Below, one piece after another: positions 10,131 to 25,100 of a stretch of DNA of 64,000 nt. Numbering within the stretch: position 1 is the stretch's first letter; each line of letters starts with the position of its first letter. A program made the translations under genes and the position numbers. Source of the stretch: Sabethes cyaneus (Eukaryota; Arthropoda; Insecta; Diptera; Culicidae); NCBI RefSeq assembly GCF_943734655.1, contig NC_071354.1, positions 8,650,001 through 8,714,000 on the forward strand. The letters run 5' to 3'. Below the pieces are notes generated by a model. It saw only the letters and a list, made by a program, of their open reading frames with translations, had not been told where the DNA came from and did no database searches.

Positions 10131-13100
10131 ATGGCCGGCCGAGCTGGTTCAGCCAAAGGAAGAGGAACGGGAGGGGCGGCTAAATCCAACAACGTAAACA
10201 TCGAGGAGGATGTCCGCATCGCGATTCACTACATGATCGACAAGTTCGTGCAGGACGAGAAGCTGAGCGAGTTTGATTTTCCTGCCTCGTTCACCCGGGA
10301 GCACCGGGCCTACATCCACGAGTACGTCAAAAACAAATCGCTCAAGTCGCGATCCCATGGGAAAGGTGAGTGAATTGTATAGTAATCCAAAGCAAGCAGC
10401 TCCCCCAAACCACAGTGCCAGCCAGTTAGAAGTCAGTGTGTGTTGTGTGGGAGGAGTGATGGGATACCAAACCAAACCAAAACCAGTGGGATGGGATTCG
10501 AGTGGAAAAAAACGAAAGGGTCGATGGCGTACTGGCCCTTCTGCGTTCGAAGGGCAAGTCGAATTTGTTTTGTTTTGCGTTTGTTAAAATCGATTTGCTA
10601 ATGAACTGTAACTTTTGGAACATTTTGAATTTCGGGAAGACGTGGCACAGTTTGATTTGAAGTTTTCAAACAATTTGACCTGAAAAATTTAACTGCTTTC
10701 ATGTCATTAGTCAAACACAGTTGAAAGTTTATCATTGGAATTCCATAAAAAGTTTAAACGATTGCGGTAAGGGAAATTGACAATTTTCTAATGAGTCGAT
10801 CATTAATTTTTTACATTCCTAGTCACTTTGCTCATTCATTGCTTTTTTAAGCCTTTCCTACCATTAATTCTCCACTCTAGCTTGTTCATTGTAATGAGCA
10901 CAATATATAATTCGTATGGGCAAAAAAGAGCTTTACTGAATAACGTTTATAGAGAAACTCTGGTTAACGTTTGAATATTCCTAGTTTTCCATGACCTCAC
11001 TTTAATGGCTATAAATAAATGTCGCTATTGAAATGGAATGTCACATTCCAGTCATTACGCCCAGTTCATCGATCTTGTTTGCTTTCTCCACAGGCAATTT
11101 ACGTTACCTGACGATCTACAAATCGAACATTCTGTCTCTTATCCATGACGATGCCAGTCTAAATATGAGCGAGACCTCGAGCAGGATGATCGGAATGCTG
11201 CTGGACAAGCAGGGCGGTTTTCAGAAGGAGATCGCCGACTCGCATGCCAGACGGAAGATCTTTCCTTGCCTGACGGCGTACAGCCTAAACCTAGGTTCAC
11301 CGAACAATACCGTCAAGTGCATCCCGCCGCCGTCGAATTCCAGCATGCAGGTCATCCAGGAGCGTCAACGACTGCCGATCGCGCCCTACCGAGACGCGAT
11401 CCTTAACTGTCTGAACCAGAACCAGGTCATGATTCTGTCCGGTAGCACCGGTTCCGGTAAAACTACCCAAATTCCGCAATACATTCTGGAATCAAGCACA
11501 CAGCGGGGCGACTCGTGTCGCATAATTTGTACGCAACCGCGGCGCCTGTCGGCCATTACGGTTGCCGATCGGGTTAGCTTCGAGCGTAACGAACCCGTCG
11601 GACACACCGTGGGCTATCAAATTCGACTGGAGAGCAAGCTAAGCCCGATCACTAACCTGATTTTCTGCACCAACGGCGTTCTGCTGCGATGTCTGATGGG
11701 CAAGAATGCGAACAGCATCCTCAATGATGTCACCCACATCATCGTCGACGAAGTGCACGAGCGAGATCAGTACTCGGACTTTTTGCTCATCTCGCTCAAG
11801 GAAAAAGTCCTCCAGCATACGAACATTAAGATTATCCTGATGTCGGCCACCATCGAGTCGAACACATTTTCGCGCTACTTCAACAACAGTCCGCTGATCG
11901 AAATTCCCGGCCGGCTGTTCCCCATCGAAAACTATTACCTGGAGGATGTGCTGTTCCGAGTGGACAGCTACAATGCAAAAATCAATGAGGTTAAGCGGCA
12001 ATATAGGAGCACTCCGGACTTCGCTAGGACAATGTGCCAGCAGAGTCAGCAGCGCCTGGACGGGTTCAACACCGCAAATATGGATGACGAGACGATTCTG
12101 CTGATGAACGACATCCTCGAGCTGTGCTGGCTCGAAAATAATGCGGAAGATTTTAATCACTTTTTCTACCTTGTCGAGGATGAGAACAATCCAATCAACT
12201 TCCAGCACACGGAGACGAAGATGACGGCACTGATGATTGCCGCTGCCAAGGGTGAGTCCCACTGTTGCTGGTAGATTCGGTCCGTTTCCGTTACAATAAA
12301 GTTCGTTTCTTCATTCCAGGGTATACCAACGTGGTCAAACGCCTGCTGGAGATGGGCGCTGACCCGTCTATTAAGGGCAAACACAACTACACCGCACTGG
12401 ACTGGACGATAAGTATCAACGGTTATGGCGCCTGTTCTCAGCTGCTGGAAATGGCCATCAACCCTCAGCAGCTTCAACAGCAAGCCCTACAGCAACTGCA
12501 ATCTCCCCCCAAGCAACTGTCGAAGGTCCTACTCGACGTGTACCACAGCACCGTGAACGACGAAAAGATCGACCATCGCTTGATACTGGATATTATAATG
12601 TACATTTGCACGCAACTCCCGCCGGGAGCGATCTTGGTTTTTCTACCGGGCTACGACGACATCCTAGAGCAGTTCGAAACTCTAAGCAGTCGAATGAATG
12701 GTTCGAACAATTTTCGAATCTACATGCTGCACAGCAACATGCCAACGAACGACCAGAATGCCGTTTTCAAACCTGTTGCACCCAGCACCCGGAAGATCAT
12801 CCTCTCGACCAACATCGCCGAGACATCGATCACCATCGACGACGTGGTGTACGTCATCGACAGCGGCAAGGTGAAGCAGAAGCACTACGATTCGGTGACA
12901 TCGACTACATCGCTAACGGCCACCTGGATTTCGCAAGCTTGTGCCACCCAGCGAGCTGGTCGAGCTGGCCGAACGAAGCCCGGCATATGTTTCCGGCTGT
13001 TCACCCGACAGCGGTACGAATCCATGGACAAGTTCACCCTACCGGAGATCCTGCGGGTACCGTTGACGGAAATCTGCCTGCAAACTTCGATCATTGCCAG

Positions 13101-16100
13101 CCACACATCGATTCTTAACTTTTTGAGCAAAGCCATCCAGCCGCCGTCCCCGATGAGCATCAAGCAAAGTATCAAACTGCTGCAGAAGCTGGGCGCTTTG
13201 GATGATGACGAAAATCTCACGGAACTGGGACTCATCCTGGCCGATCTCCCCGTGGACGCCCGCTTCGGGAAAATCCTCCTGTACGGCATTTTCCTCAAAT
13301 GCATCGATCCCATCCTTACGATAGTTAGTGCCCTCAGTGTTAATGATCCTTTTATACTGCCGACGACGGCGGCCGATAAGGACCGGGCGGCAAAATCGAA
13401 ACGGGACATGGCCGAGGATTCTTACAGCGATTGCCTGTGCTTGTTGCGAGCGTTCCAGAAGTTTAACGAGTCTAGACCATCGATGAAAGAGCGCCAGTTT
13501 TGCAATCGTTTCTTTCTCAACTCGGGCACGATGGACACCATCTCCAGTTTGCGAAGTAAAATTCTCGGACATCTTCGTTCGGTGGGTCTGGTAAGGAACT
13601 ACGGGCCGGGTAGTATTCAGGATCTAAATCTCCATTCGGATAGTTGGGCTGTGGTGAAAGCTTGTTTGGTGGCCGGTTTGTATCCAAATGTCTGCCGGGT
13701 GGACAAGGAGAATGCAACGATCAAAACAAGAATCGAGAAGAAGATCAGTCCCCATCCGAGTTCGGTTATCCGTGATAAATCCCTAAAGAAGAATAAGGAG
13801 AGCATTCTATCGCTTCCATCCGAGTGGATTGTGTTCGAGGAGAAAACCCGAGCTGGAGCGCACTGTTTGATCAAGTGCAATACGGTTGTGGCGCCTGTGA
13901 CGATCGCCCTGTTTTGCGGTCCCCTGTTCCTGGTGGAAGAGGAATCACTGATACCCTGGAAGGAGCTGGACGAGTCAAATTCCGACAATGACGAGCACGA
14001 TATGTCCGACAAAAGTAAGCTGATTGTGGACGATTGGATAAACTTTGCCGTGAACAGTGATTTCGGTATGTCCGTGTTCCACTTCCGGCACAAGCTGAGT
14101 GCACTATTCCTCAAGTTCATCAGTAACCCCCGGGGCTATGCACACAATGCAAGTGACGTGTACCTGTTGAATACGGTAGCCCGTGTGCTGGAGGAGGAAG
14201 AGCGGCACCTCGGATTTGCCGGCCACGCAAACATCGGCCAAAAGCCGCGACCTCCGCTGTCGAGTAATGTGATGGACGTGAAAAACGGCGCGCTATCGAA
14301 TGCGTACTTCTCGCCGAACGACTTCAAGCATGGACCGGGCGGTCACAGTAACAACAATAACAACAACAATGTCAACCACGGTGGCAAACACCAGAACCGG
14401 CATCAAAATCAGCATCACCACCACCACGGCGGGGGCAGCGGTGGCGGCGGTGGTGGTGGTGGCGCTGGCGTCGGAGGTAGTAATAAGCAACACCAGAACA
14501 ACAATAACCACAACAAGAAACATGAAAGCAAAGTGAGATACTTCATCGTACATGCGGAATCGGTTGAGCAGGTCCAACAGGTGGCGGACAGCCCGGACGA
14601 AGGCTGCTGGAGTTTCAACGCTACGCTGCAACCCAAGCTGACCAAACTGTTGAAGGTAGGTTTAGACAGGTATTCCCATTTTAGGCTCTGGGATATAAAC
14701 AAATTTTGTCATTTAACAATTTTGCTTAGGAAAAAATTCTGTTTCAATCATGCTGTTGCTCCTTCAGTAGCTTTGAGCCGTGGTGGCTCGCTGTGTATCA
14801 AAAACTTGTCACTAGTCGGTTCTGGGCCACTCGTCGACAATTCCTCGTTTCCAATCTAGTCAAGCAGCCTAATCAATCTCCTGCGTAGGGCTTTATGCAT
14901 AGTGATAATCGCACTGCTGTCCGGCATTCTCGCGACGTGGCCAACCCGTCGTAACTTTTTGATTTTCGCCAGATTTAAAAACAAGAACTTTTGCTCAAAG
15001 GTCTTTAAGTCTTGGGCCTCCTATATTGGCAACCTAACGCAGTCGGTTGTTATAGTACACGACAATTTCGGCGCTGGTGCAATGATCCTACTGACTCAAG
15101 CAGCACCGCTTAGCCGAGATTTGAACATACGACGACTGGCTTGTTAGACCGAGGTCACAGAACAGAAGTGGAAGTTCACACAGCGCGACGAGCAATGGAA
15201 ATTTAATTAGTTGGCTTGCCGTCCTACGTCATACCCAGATGAACAAAGTTCCTCCAATTGTGGAGCTACCGCTCTCCAGTTCCTTGGACACCAGATTTCA
15301 CCCCACCTGGTCTAACCATCTTGCTTGCTGGACCCCTGGTCAACTTGTTCCTACCGGATTTGAAGTGAACATCATCTTTGCAGAATAGTTGCCCAGCATT
15401 CTTGCAGCATGCCCTGCCAATCGCATCCGTCTAGACACTTAGACATTTTTTGATCATTCTTAGCACTCGTCTCTTGAAAACTCTGGCCACTCGCAGGTCC
15501 TCCACGAGCGTTATCTATGTTTCACGCCGGCAGAGAACAACCGATCTGACAAGCGTCTTGTACAGGGTATACATTGTACGGGAACTTAGTCTATTCGACT
15601 GTAAGCACGACTTCCACTAATAATACTCGGGTAATTCTCAAACTAGCGTGTAGTTCATGTCGTGCTCTACAATTATCATATTACTTACATCGTGAAAGTA
15701 GATCTTTTGCTTGTTCTGATAAGTTCCATAGATCCGCTCATTCTTGTACTAAGTATATTGCAGTAACCTCTTCCGCTATCGAGCATTCAGTGACAGTCTA
15801 AAAAGCGGTTTCTCCGGATGAAAGTTGTTGTTCTGGTAAGGAAAAGTTGCTACAGATTGCCATATCTCTGACAGTGTAAAGTGTATTTAGCAAAGCAGAG
15901 GGTTTCTCTCTTATAAATTAGACGAAATAACGAACTCCTCGGTCCTAGTTCCCCGTTTGTGCATCCTCGGTAATCCTCCTGATTAGCAGAACCAACGGTA
16001 CCATCTGGTAACAGAACAACTGTTTTAACCGTGCAATCTTCACGAAATTCGCGATTTCAGATTAGCATGTCAAACGATCCTTTTGGCCGACATTCTTAAC

Positions 16101-19100
16101 GATTAGGTCGTCAGAGTTGCAGTCAGAATGGCACCAAATATCACCCTTCCCTTCCCTTCTTCAGTTTACCAACATGCCCATACACTCGGGAAACCATCGC
16201 AAAAAAATAAAATTAGTTCAACTAACCTGCTAGCCGTAATGAGATCTTGCAACTCAAGGCACTAAACGTTGCATTCTATAGGTTCTATTATTTTTTGGGG
16301 TATAAATTACACTAGATATTCACTTCACTTGAATTGATAGGAAAAACTTCACTTCGTTTCGATTGCCATTCCGAATGCGCGACCATCGTTGTTGTACGTT
16401 GCTATGGGAACGGACATTTATATGGAGTGATGCCAACGTAAACATGTGAGCATAAAATTTTCGCTGACCAATTATTTTCGCTATTAAATTAAAGGTCATA
16501 GAGTGTCGATAATTTACTTATAAAATTCACCGTAAACAACATTTTATGTGATAACGGGTGACAACTAAAATTTTGGAATTTTTTTGAGGCCCCTATTACT
16601 CCACAACGAACGAGCTCAGAGAGAAATGAGAGGATGTATGTGTTAGCACTCTCTCTCCTCTTTTTGTCAATATTTTTTGTTTTGTTTATGCTTGCTTTGT
16701 TTTCCTTAAAATGACGTCGAAACGAGAAGCATTTCGGGAGCGCATTGTGCATTTTAATCCCGTTTCTATAAAAACATCATGCAGATGGACGATACGTGTT
16801 TTAGCCCGATGGAGCACCATCATATTACGCCAAAAAGAAAACACAATCGTTCCCGAATACCCAATCGATCCCATTTTTACCCAAAAACCACAACCCGATA
16901 AACCTGTCTCAGTGCGCCCAATCGCAGATTTCTTCGGGATTTTGAGTTCCTTGGTGTACAAAAATAACTGGAGAACCACGAATTGCAAACAGTTGATTGG
17001 TAGAATCAAGAGATGCATTCGCAAAGTTGACATGACGGCCGTACAACGCTCCTGTTTCGACGTTAAACGAAAGCTTCACCGAACAGCCGATTACGGTTTT
17101 CAAATGTACATTAATTTTTTTGAACAATGGATATAATGTATCTATAATTTCGGTAGATCATATCTTCTTCATGCATCTTTGTCTTTTTTTGACAGTTTGA
17201 GAAAAAAAATCCAAAATTTTAGTTGTCACCCGTTAGAATTACTGACGGATCTAGTTCGTGATCTAGAACAACTAGATTGTTCATAACAGATTATTACCTA
17301 CTATTAGCAACAATTCCCTACAAAACGATAGTGGCAACAAGTACTGAAATCAGTAAAAAAGCAACTGGACTCTGACGACCTTCACCTTAAGAATACGTTT
17401 CTAAGACATCGGAAGGGCCTCTTATATTCTTGCCGTCGTGGTCGTCAGCAGCATAGAGCCGGAGTGGCTTGTGCTGTTTCAAGTAGTCGTCTCCATTCAG
17501 CTCGAACTAGAACCACTCGTCGCCATTTTGCCAGGCGTCTCAGAAGTCGTAAATTGCTTTCGACCTGGTCGAGCCATTTTGAACGTTGAGCCCCACTATT
17601 CTTGGTGCCGGTGGGATTGTTGAAGAGAATTGTTTTCGTTGCACTGTCGTCCGGCATGCCTACAATATATCTGGCCCACCGTAGCCTACTGACTTTCGCC
17701 AGATGCACGATGGAAAACTCTCAGGGTGGCTCAGGCAGAAATTTCAAATCACCGGGAAAAAAGCGGGACAAACCGGGAATTTCGACCAACCGGGAAAATC
17801 CCAACTCTTAACATTTATCATTAACGTTTTCATGTTTGTAATGTAGCTACACCGTTCCGTGCTGCACTTTGAACTCTTTCTCGTCTTACCGCTGAACCTG
17901 TCATCACCTTAACTCAAAAGTAGCTTCTCCTTTAAAAGTCGAAACGGAGTACACTATCAATGCGCTTATTTAATGTATGTGATTACATGCGCAGACGAAG
18001 GATGAGCGATGAGTTGAATTCAAGACGTCTTCGGGTGCTGAGCCGATGTTAGCACATTCACTTGCAATTCGTTATAAAACAAGTTACTGTTTCCAACTAA
18101 ACGCCACTTGGGAACCAACTTTAAACAGTAGACGAAAAACTTATCTAGCAGCATGACTACGCAGTCCCTTTATTAATAAATTCGATTGTGCGCTAGCGGT
18201 TCTAGCTGACGTATCCTGTCCTCAGTTTATTCTCGAGTACAGCGGTTATATTCTAGCTACAAAAGGAGTTCCACCGGGATACCAAGCACTAAAAATTTTA
18301 AAATTGTAGCTGAAACTGACGATAACAAATTTTTTCAGGGTAAAATTTGTCGTTCTTCATGTCAGCTGCTGTATCGGTCTAACCATTTCTAAGAAAATTT
18401 CAGAGTGAAGACTCTATCACCTTTTCTGGACAATGACCTTGTTGGATAATGGAAAAGGTTGTTAACCAAACGTTCTTAATACAAAGCCTAAATCATTTAA
18501 CAATATCGCGGTGTCAGCAGACAATTTACTGAGGTTTGCTGAAGCTGGTATTGGATTTGCAGCAAAAGCTGTATCAAATGAACTGAAAATTGATCAATGA
18601 GAGTAGTATGGGTTATTGTTTTAGACCAGCTATAAGGCATATTTCGTTGTTTCTTTAAAGATGCTCGAACGGTCGCCTTTTACTTATCCTGTGACGCGCT
18701 TTATTAAGGGTTTCTTAAGCCAGAATTGATTATTCAGTCTCCCGAAATTGCAAATAAACTACTGCAACTTTGTTTAGAGGATAGAGGAGTTCACGCTGCT
18801 CGTTTTATTCCCATCGTTCAAACATACCTTGTTAACATATCAGAGGACTAAACTGCGTGTAGACCATTTGTGGATGACTGCCACCGCTAACTCTGAAAAA
18901 TCCATGGAAAATCTAAAGCACTTTGAAGAAGTTTTGATTTGTCTCGTCGAAAATCAGCTCGAGTAAAGTTCGATAGCTTAACATATCGTATATGATGCTG
19001 TGAATAATACAGGAAGGGTATTCAAGGTGCCGATTAATAAAAGCTTAATGCAGCATACGACGAATGCTCATTCCCGCTATAAGGAAGCGTGAGACTTACA

Positions 19101-22100
19101 ACGCAAAACTTGTGTGGTGCTCGTTAACAACCCGTAGATAAACGGTAGATAAACCCGTTTTCTTTGTACAACTTCTTAAAACCAGGAAAAATAAGCGCAG
19201 ATGCGCTGAACTTTCAGGTTCAGAGGTACGTGATTGTGCGTAGTTCATTACGAGTTAAATGGAGTAGTTTTTTAGCTGCTGCAGGGTTTGGGTAGATAAA
19301 CTGTTTAGCTTGTCTACAATCCTATGTTTGATTCCAACGAGATACTATTTCTAGTTTTTCCCATGCCATCAGTTCGCCTTTCACGGCGGATGTGGAGGTG
19401 CCCAGAAACGGTTCAGGACCAATAAATTGCTGAACTGATCCTTGTCTTCCTAGGTTGTCAGAAAATGCATTGCCCTCGATTCCGCAGTGACCGGGTACCC
19501 AAAGTAATAAAACTTTGTTTTGGCGGGAGAGCTCTCTCAATGCTGTGCTGCACTCCCAAACTAATCGAGACACGCATTTGGCGGACTTGAGTGCCAGTGG
19601 TGCCGCTTGGCTGTCCGTGAAGATACCGATTTTCGCATGCCTGTATTTTCATTTCAAGCATTTTGTTGCACAGATGTATATTGCATATACTTCTGCTTGA
19701 AAAACGGTGGGCCGCTTTCCTAATGAGATAGTTTCCCTGATGCCGGGTCCCTAAACTCCGGACCCTGTGTAGGCCCCCATTTTTGAACCATCTGTAAAAA
19801 AGCAGATAGTTCCAGATGGAAGATAGGGCCCTCCATTATTCCACATTGAGCGATCTGTTTCAATCACCTCATATGGAACGTCCATATTGGGCCTGGCTTC
19901 CATGCAGTCAGAGACTGAAGTTACTAAGGGTGTCAGATTGAACTCCCGAAGTATGCGAAGATGACCGATTTGGGCACTTTCGAGTATAGTTTTACTCCTT
20001 TGTAACCATAGTGCACCGAGGTCTGCTTCCTTCTTCACATGAAGATGCAAAGGCAGTAAGCATAGCATTGCCTCCATGGCTGCAGTAGGTGTTGTACGCA
20101 TGGCACTGGTAACTGTAAGACAGGCCAGGCGCTGAACTTTGTTTAGTTTGGCTTGGCCTGTCACCTCATTCACCTTTGGCCACCATACGACTGCAGCATA
20201 GGTTATCCTAGGCCGTGCAATAGTAGTATATGGCCAGAAGGCTAGTTGAGGTTTCAATCCCCAGGTTTTGCCAAACAGTGACCTGCATGCCCAGATAGCC
20301 GAAGTTGCTTTCTTAACAGCATAATCTAGGTGGGCAGCCCAGTTCAGTTTTTTATCGAGAATTATTCCGAGGTGTTTGACTTCATTACTGAAGCCCAGTC
20401 TGACACCATTCAGTATAGGCGGAGTAATGATATGTTTCCTTCGCCCAGTGAATGGTATAACGACTGTTTTGGTGGGGTAATGTTATCCCTCTTGTGAGCA
20501 CCATAACATGGTGGTGTTTAGAGCTCCTTGCAAGCGACTTGACAATACTGCGTCAAACTTTCCTCTGACGATAAGTACGACCGAAATCGTGACCGACGTA
20601 TCTATCAATGAAGCTGTAATTTCTCTGCTCGAGGGACAGGGAGCCGTATTAATTGACGCGAAGGACGTGTTATCGAAAGCGCCTTCAATAACAAGAAAAG
20701 CACAAAGTGCTGTCTCTTGATATTTGAGTGATTTATCAATTAACGTCACTAAGCAGTGCAGTGCGGTTTCCGTAGATTTACCGTGTTGGTATGCATGTTG
20801 ATTTACCTGTAACGGAGTGTTTTTTAAAAACTCATTGCGGATCCGTGATTTTCTCCATCCGCTTAAGAAGCATTGAAGTCAGACTTATCGGTCTGAAAGC
20901 CTTAGGCATGGTTTTGTCTTACTTTCCGCCCCTTTCCGCGTGACCACCCTTACTTTCTGCCAATTCTCCGGGATATACTCCAAGGTGAAACTGGTTCGAA
21001 AGAGGCTGATGAGCTCGGACATTATAACACCGTCCGTTTTTTGTAAGAATATGGGTAGAATACCATCCGGACCTGGAGATTTCATTGGTTCAAAAGAGCT
21101 GAGTGCCCAATTGTTCGCAGCCTCCGTAAACAATCGGCGTGCAAGTAGAACCGAATCATTTGGCACATTAGGCAGATTAGTTCCCGACATTCTTAAGAAT
21201 TCGTTTCTAAGACATCGGAAGAGTCTTTTATATTGTTGCCGTCGTCGTCGTTGTCAGCAGCATAGAGCCGGAGTGGCTTGTGCTGTTTCAAGCAGTCGTT
21301 GTAGCACCGTAACTACAAACGATACTGCAAAACTTTGTTCAGAAAAATTGTAGATTAAAGCTTGTTCTACAAATGTCCCATATATATTATTGTCATATTT
21401 GGCTCGGCTGAAACGGTACTGTCAAATGAATCAAAATTGAGTCAAAGTAATCGAACCATCCTTGGTCACCTCAAATGCTACTCAAATACTATTTTGGCAA
21501 AATATACGGCTGCTTTACTGGAAACCTTTTTATAGTGCTGACAATGCTGCTTTGCAGCTGATTACTGACACGAAGAGTTTGAGTAGAATTTTGGATGCTA
21601 ATTTACAACAACTATGTAGTCAAAAACCGCCAGTTTAATCACTTAGTTAGCTTCGAGGTGCGGTGCTGCCCTAACAAGCCAATCGTCGTATGTTCGAATC
21701 TCGACTAGGCGGTGCTGCTACGAGAAGAACCGGCCATCTATTAGTAGCGTTCAGTAGCGCATTCCGTTTCAAAATGAAACAATACCCGTAACTTCCAAGG
21801 CATACATCAACTTCAAGTGTTGACTGGTTTTTTTGGTTTGGTTTCCTTTGGAGTTGATAGTGCTTTTATCAAATCTATGCAGAACACACAAGTTTAGCTC
21901 GAACTAAGGAATGGGCAAAAAAATGCGTCAACTGGAAAAGCTTGAATAGAAGCAAGGAGCTGTGCTGAACGCGAACCGAAATGTGTCGTATCTTGAATGG
22001 TAGTACCTTGACAGACGATCCTAAGGTGGAAGCAGCACTTTGATGAATATGCGAATAACGCCCTGGTGCCTGTTAATAATCGAAGTACGCGCGAGTAACG

Positions 22101-25100
22101 CGAGTTGTCTGCATCTGCTTCGGCTAACTGTAAGAATTTGGGATACTGAACAGCTTCCGGAGGAGTAAAAGCGTGGGTTATCTGCCCGATCTACAACTGG
22201 ACTGTGAGAACTATCGTACGGTCACCGTGCTCAATGCCGTTTACAAAATGCTTTTCCAAATTATTGCGAACAGATTGGTGGGAATTTATTAGGTCGGCTT
22301 CGTTGAAGGATGGTCAATGATGGACCAAATATTTACGCTACGATAGAACCTCGCAAAGCGCCGTGAATACAGACCTACTGTTCGTTGACTTCTAAGCTGC
22401 ATTTGATACTGTCGACCGCAGATGGTTTTCCATTCACAGACCAGAACGGGGTTCCCAGGATCAGGTTGATCAGGCTGAATTAAAGCTGTGATGGATGGTA
22501 CGCAATTCTCTGTGCTGATTTCAAGTAGAACTCTACACGGTTACTCGTCAAGAAGAATTTGGTCTCGTGCCTGGACATTATTTGATGTATAGGCGTTACC
22601 CGTTATTATACCTGATCAACATAGCACTGCATGGTGTTATGACTTCACTTCACTTAATCAGCTCCAGGCCGTGGTTTCCTCTGCTGTACGAAGAAGTCGT
22701 CTTCATTCCACTCGGTCTATGGCCGCAATTCGCCAGCCCCTTAGTCTACGTAAGGTTCGATGGTCGCCTTCCAATTGATCGATCTATTTTGCTCGCTGCG
22801 TGCCCCGCCGTTTCGTTCCAGTCGGATCGTTATTGAGAACTTTTTTTACCGGGCTGTCGTCCGACAACCTCACGACATGCCCAGCCCATCGCAGGCGACC
22901 GATTTTTGCGGTGTGAACGATGGGTGGTTCCCTAAGCAGCTGGTGCAATTCATGGTTCATTCGCCTCCTCCACGTTCCGTCTTCCATCTGCATTCCGCCG
23001 TAGATGGTGTGCAACACCTTCCGTTTGAAAACGATGCTAAAGGCGCGTTGGTCCTTCACGAGCATAGTCCATGTCTCATGGCCGTAAAGGACTACCGGTC
23101 TAATCAGCGTCTTGTAGATTGTTAACTTCGTGCGGTGGCGAATTTTGTTCGATCGCAGCGTCCTACGGAGTCCAAAGTAGGCACGATTTCCTGCCATAAT
23201 GCGTCTTTGTATTTCTCTGCTGGTGTCTGTAACCCTATACTCCTAGCCTCCGTTTTTAGTCTGGCGTAAATTTTCTCCGCCGTCTCAAGGTTGATGTCGA
23301 ATGATGTCGAGGTCATCTGGAAAGGCTGGGAGTTGGTTACTCTTTCTGAAGATCGTTCGTCTCGTTTCGATATCCGCTCGCCGGATCACATCTTCAATAG
23401 CGATATTGAATAACATTCAGGACAGTCCATCTCCTTACCGCAACCCTCTGCGCGATTCGAAAGGACTCGAGAGTGTCATTGAAACGCGCACGTAGCACGT
23501 CACTCGCTCCAGAATTGCTTTGATCAGCCGCGTCAGTTTATCCGAAAAACCGTACTCGTACATTATCTGCCATAGCTGTTTGCGTTCAACTGTATCGTAT
23601 GCTGCTCTGAAATCCACGAAAATATGATGCGTGGGTCACGCTATGTCCGAAGGCAATTATTATTTAACTTTCATGCACCTCAGATTTTTCTTCATAGGAT
23701 GTTAGTATTGGTCAAAAAAATTAATTTAGAGAAGGTCTTAAAATATTCTATCTTGGGTTTTTTACAAAAATTCAATTTTCAAGGTTATATAGGGGTCATT
23801 CCCTCTCAAGTGATCATATTCGTTGTAATCGACCACCGCCGATTTCAACCAAATTTGGTATAATTACTCATTCCGATCCCACGTTCAATTTCCCAAAGTT
23901 TTGTATGGATTGATCAATACCCCTGGCAGTGACATGCAATGAAAAATGAGTTTTTTTTCGAAAATCTGAGAAAAATGGAGAAGCGTCACTGTAAGGGGGA
24001 TTATTCAATCCAATTGAATGAAGGGCCGGAATGAGCAATTATACCAAATTTGGTTGAAATTGGAGGTGATCGATTTCAACGAATATGATCACTTGAGAGG
24101 GAATGACCCCTATATAACCTTCAAGCTTATGCGACTAATTAAATCTACGTCCAATTCATTCGAATCAGCCAGAGCAAGCTTCAAAGCAGTACAGTTCTAT
24201 CTGACGGTGGGTTTGTTATGAACCTACGCCTTCACCTTCTGTGTTTGTATAAAGGTGTCTCCCTGCTGTTATTTTCGTTCATGATTTCGGGCTTTGCGAT
24301 TCGCTGCAAACCTGCACGAAATTTTATACCACATTAGATTACTGATAAGAAGATAATTAATCTTATTGTCTGTGGCAATACCAGGGGAATCCGTAGGCGC
24401 CGAAACAAGAGTCGGTTATCACGTCTCGTCAGCTTTTTGAGCAGTTTGGCAACCAGCTACTCGTCAGCAAATGAAGTAACGTTTGACCAATCGGCTTGTT
24501 CATTAATGCATAAATAAACGTCTCCTGCGAAAGTGTAGAAGAGTTCATAGGAGTTAAGAAAAGTAATGGTGTTATCATATACAAGTCGCTTATCAGAATC
24601 GTTGTTTTCAACGGGCACGAAACGTAAACAATGCTGGAGGAGGACTTGCGAGTGGTCAGAATTTTCGAGAGACGAGTGGTAAGAATGATCAAAGAAAGGC
24701 GGTGTACAGACGAACGGAGTCTTGAGACGCTGATGAACCATGAATTTACGCAGCTCAACGGCGAACCAAGTATCCAACAGGTGAGGTGGCTAAAGCTGGA
24801 CGGAAACGGTGGATTGCGAGAATGCCAGATAATCATCCTGCGAAGATGATGTTTGCTTCAAATCCGGTAAAATAAGACGATCAGAAGCACAACGGGCGAG
24901 ATGTTTCGACCAGGCGGAGTCAGTAAAACAAAGAATCAGAAGGTCAAATTCCGTCGGAATGTAGCAACGGCCGACCCTCACATGGAGTACAGACGCCGTT
25001 TTGAGCCGCTCTTAACGAAAAGAACACCCTTTCCTATCGGTATACGATTAAGTATCCACTGAGGTTGGTTACCGGATGTTTCTTTGGCTACTCGTATCCA

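Noticed and set aside
11639..12262. 207-aa antisense ORF
   Set aside because: Shadow of exon 2 of the YTHDC2-like gene; its residues mirror the helicase codons.
13617..14120. 167-aa antisense ORF
   Set aside because: Shadow of exon 3 of the YTHDC2-like gene, Ser/Leu-biased with no motif.
15084..15160. Possible true tRNA gene
   Set aside because: There is a box-B match but no convincing box A, acceptor stem or cloverleaf, and the sequence recurs as a dispersed repeat.
23620..24125. Possible CRISPR-like or satellite array
   Set aside because: The repetition is a single long inverted repeat (hairpin), not direct repeats with spacers.
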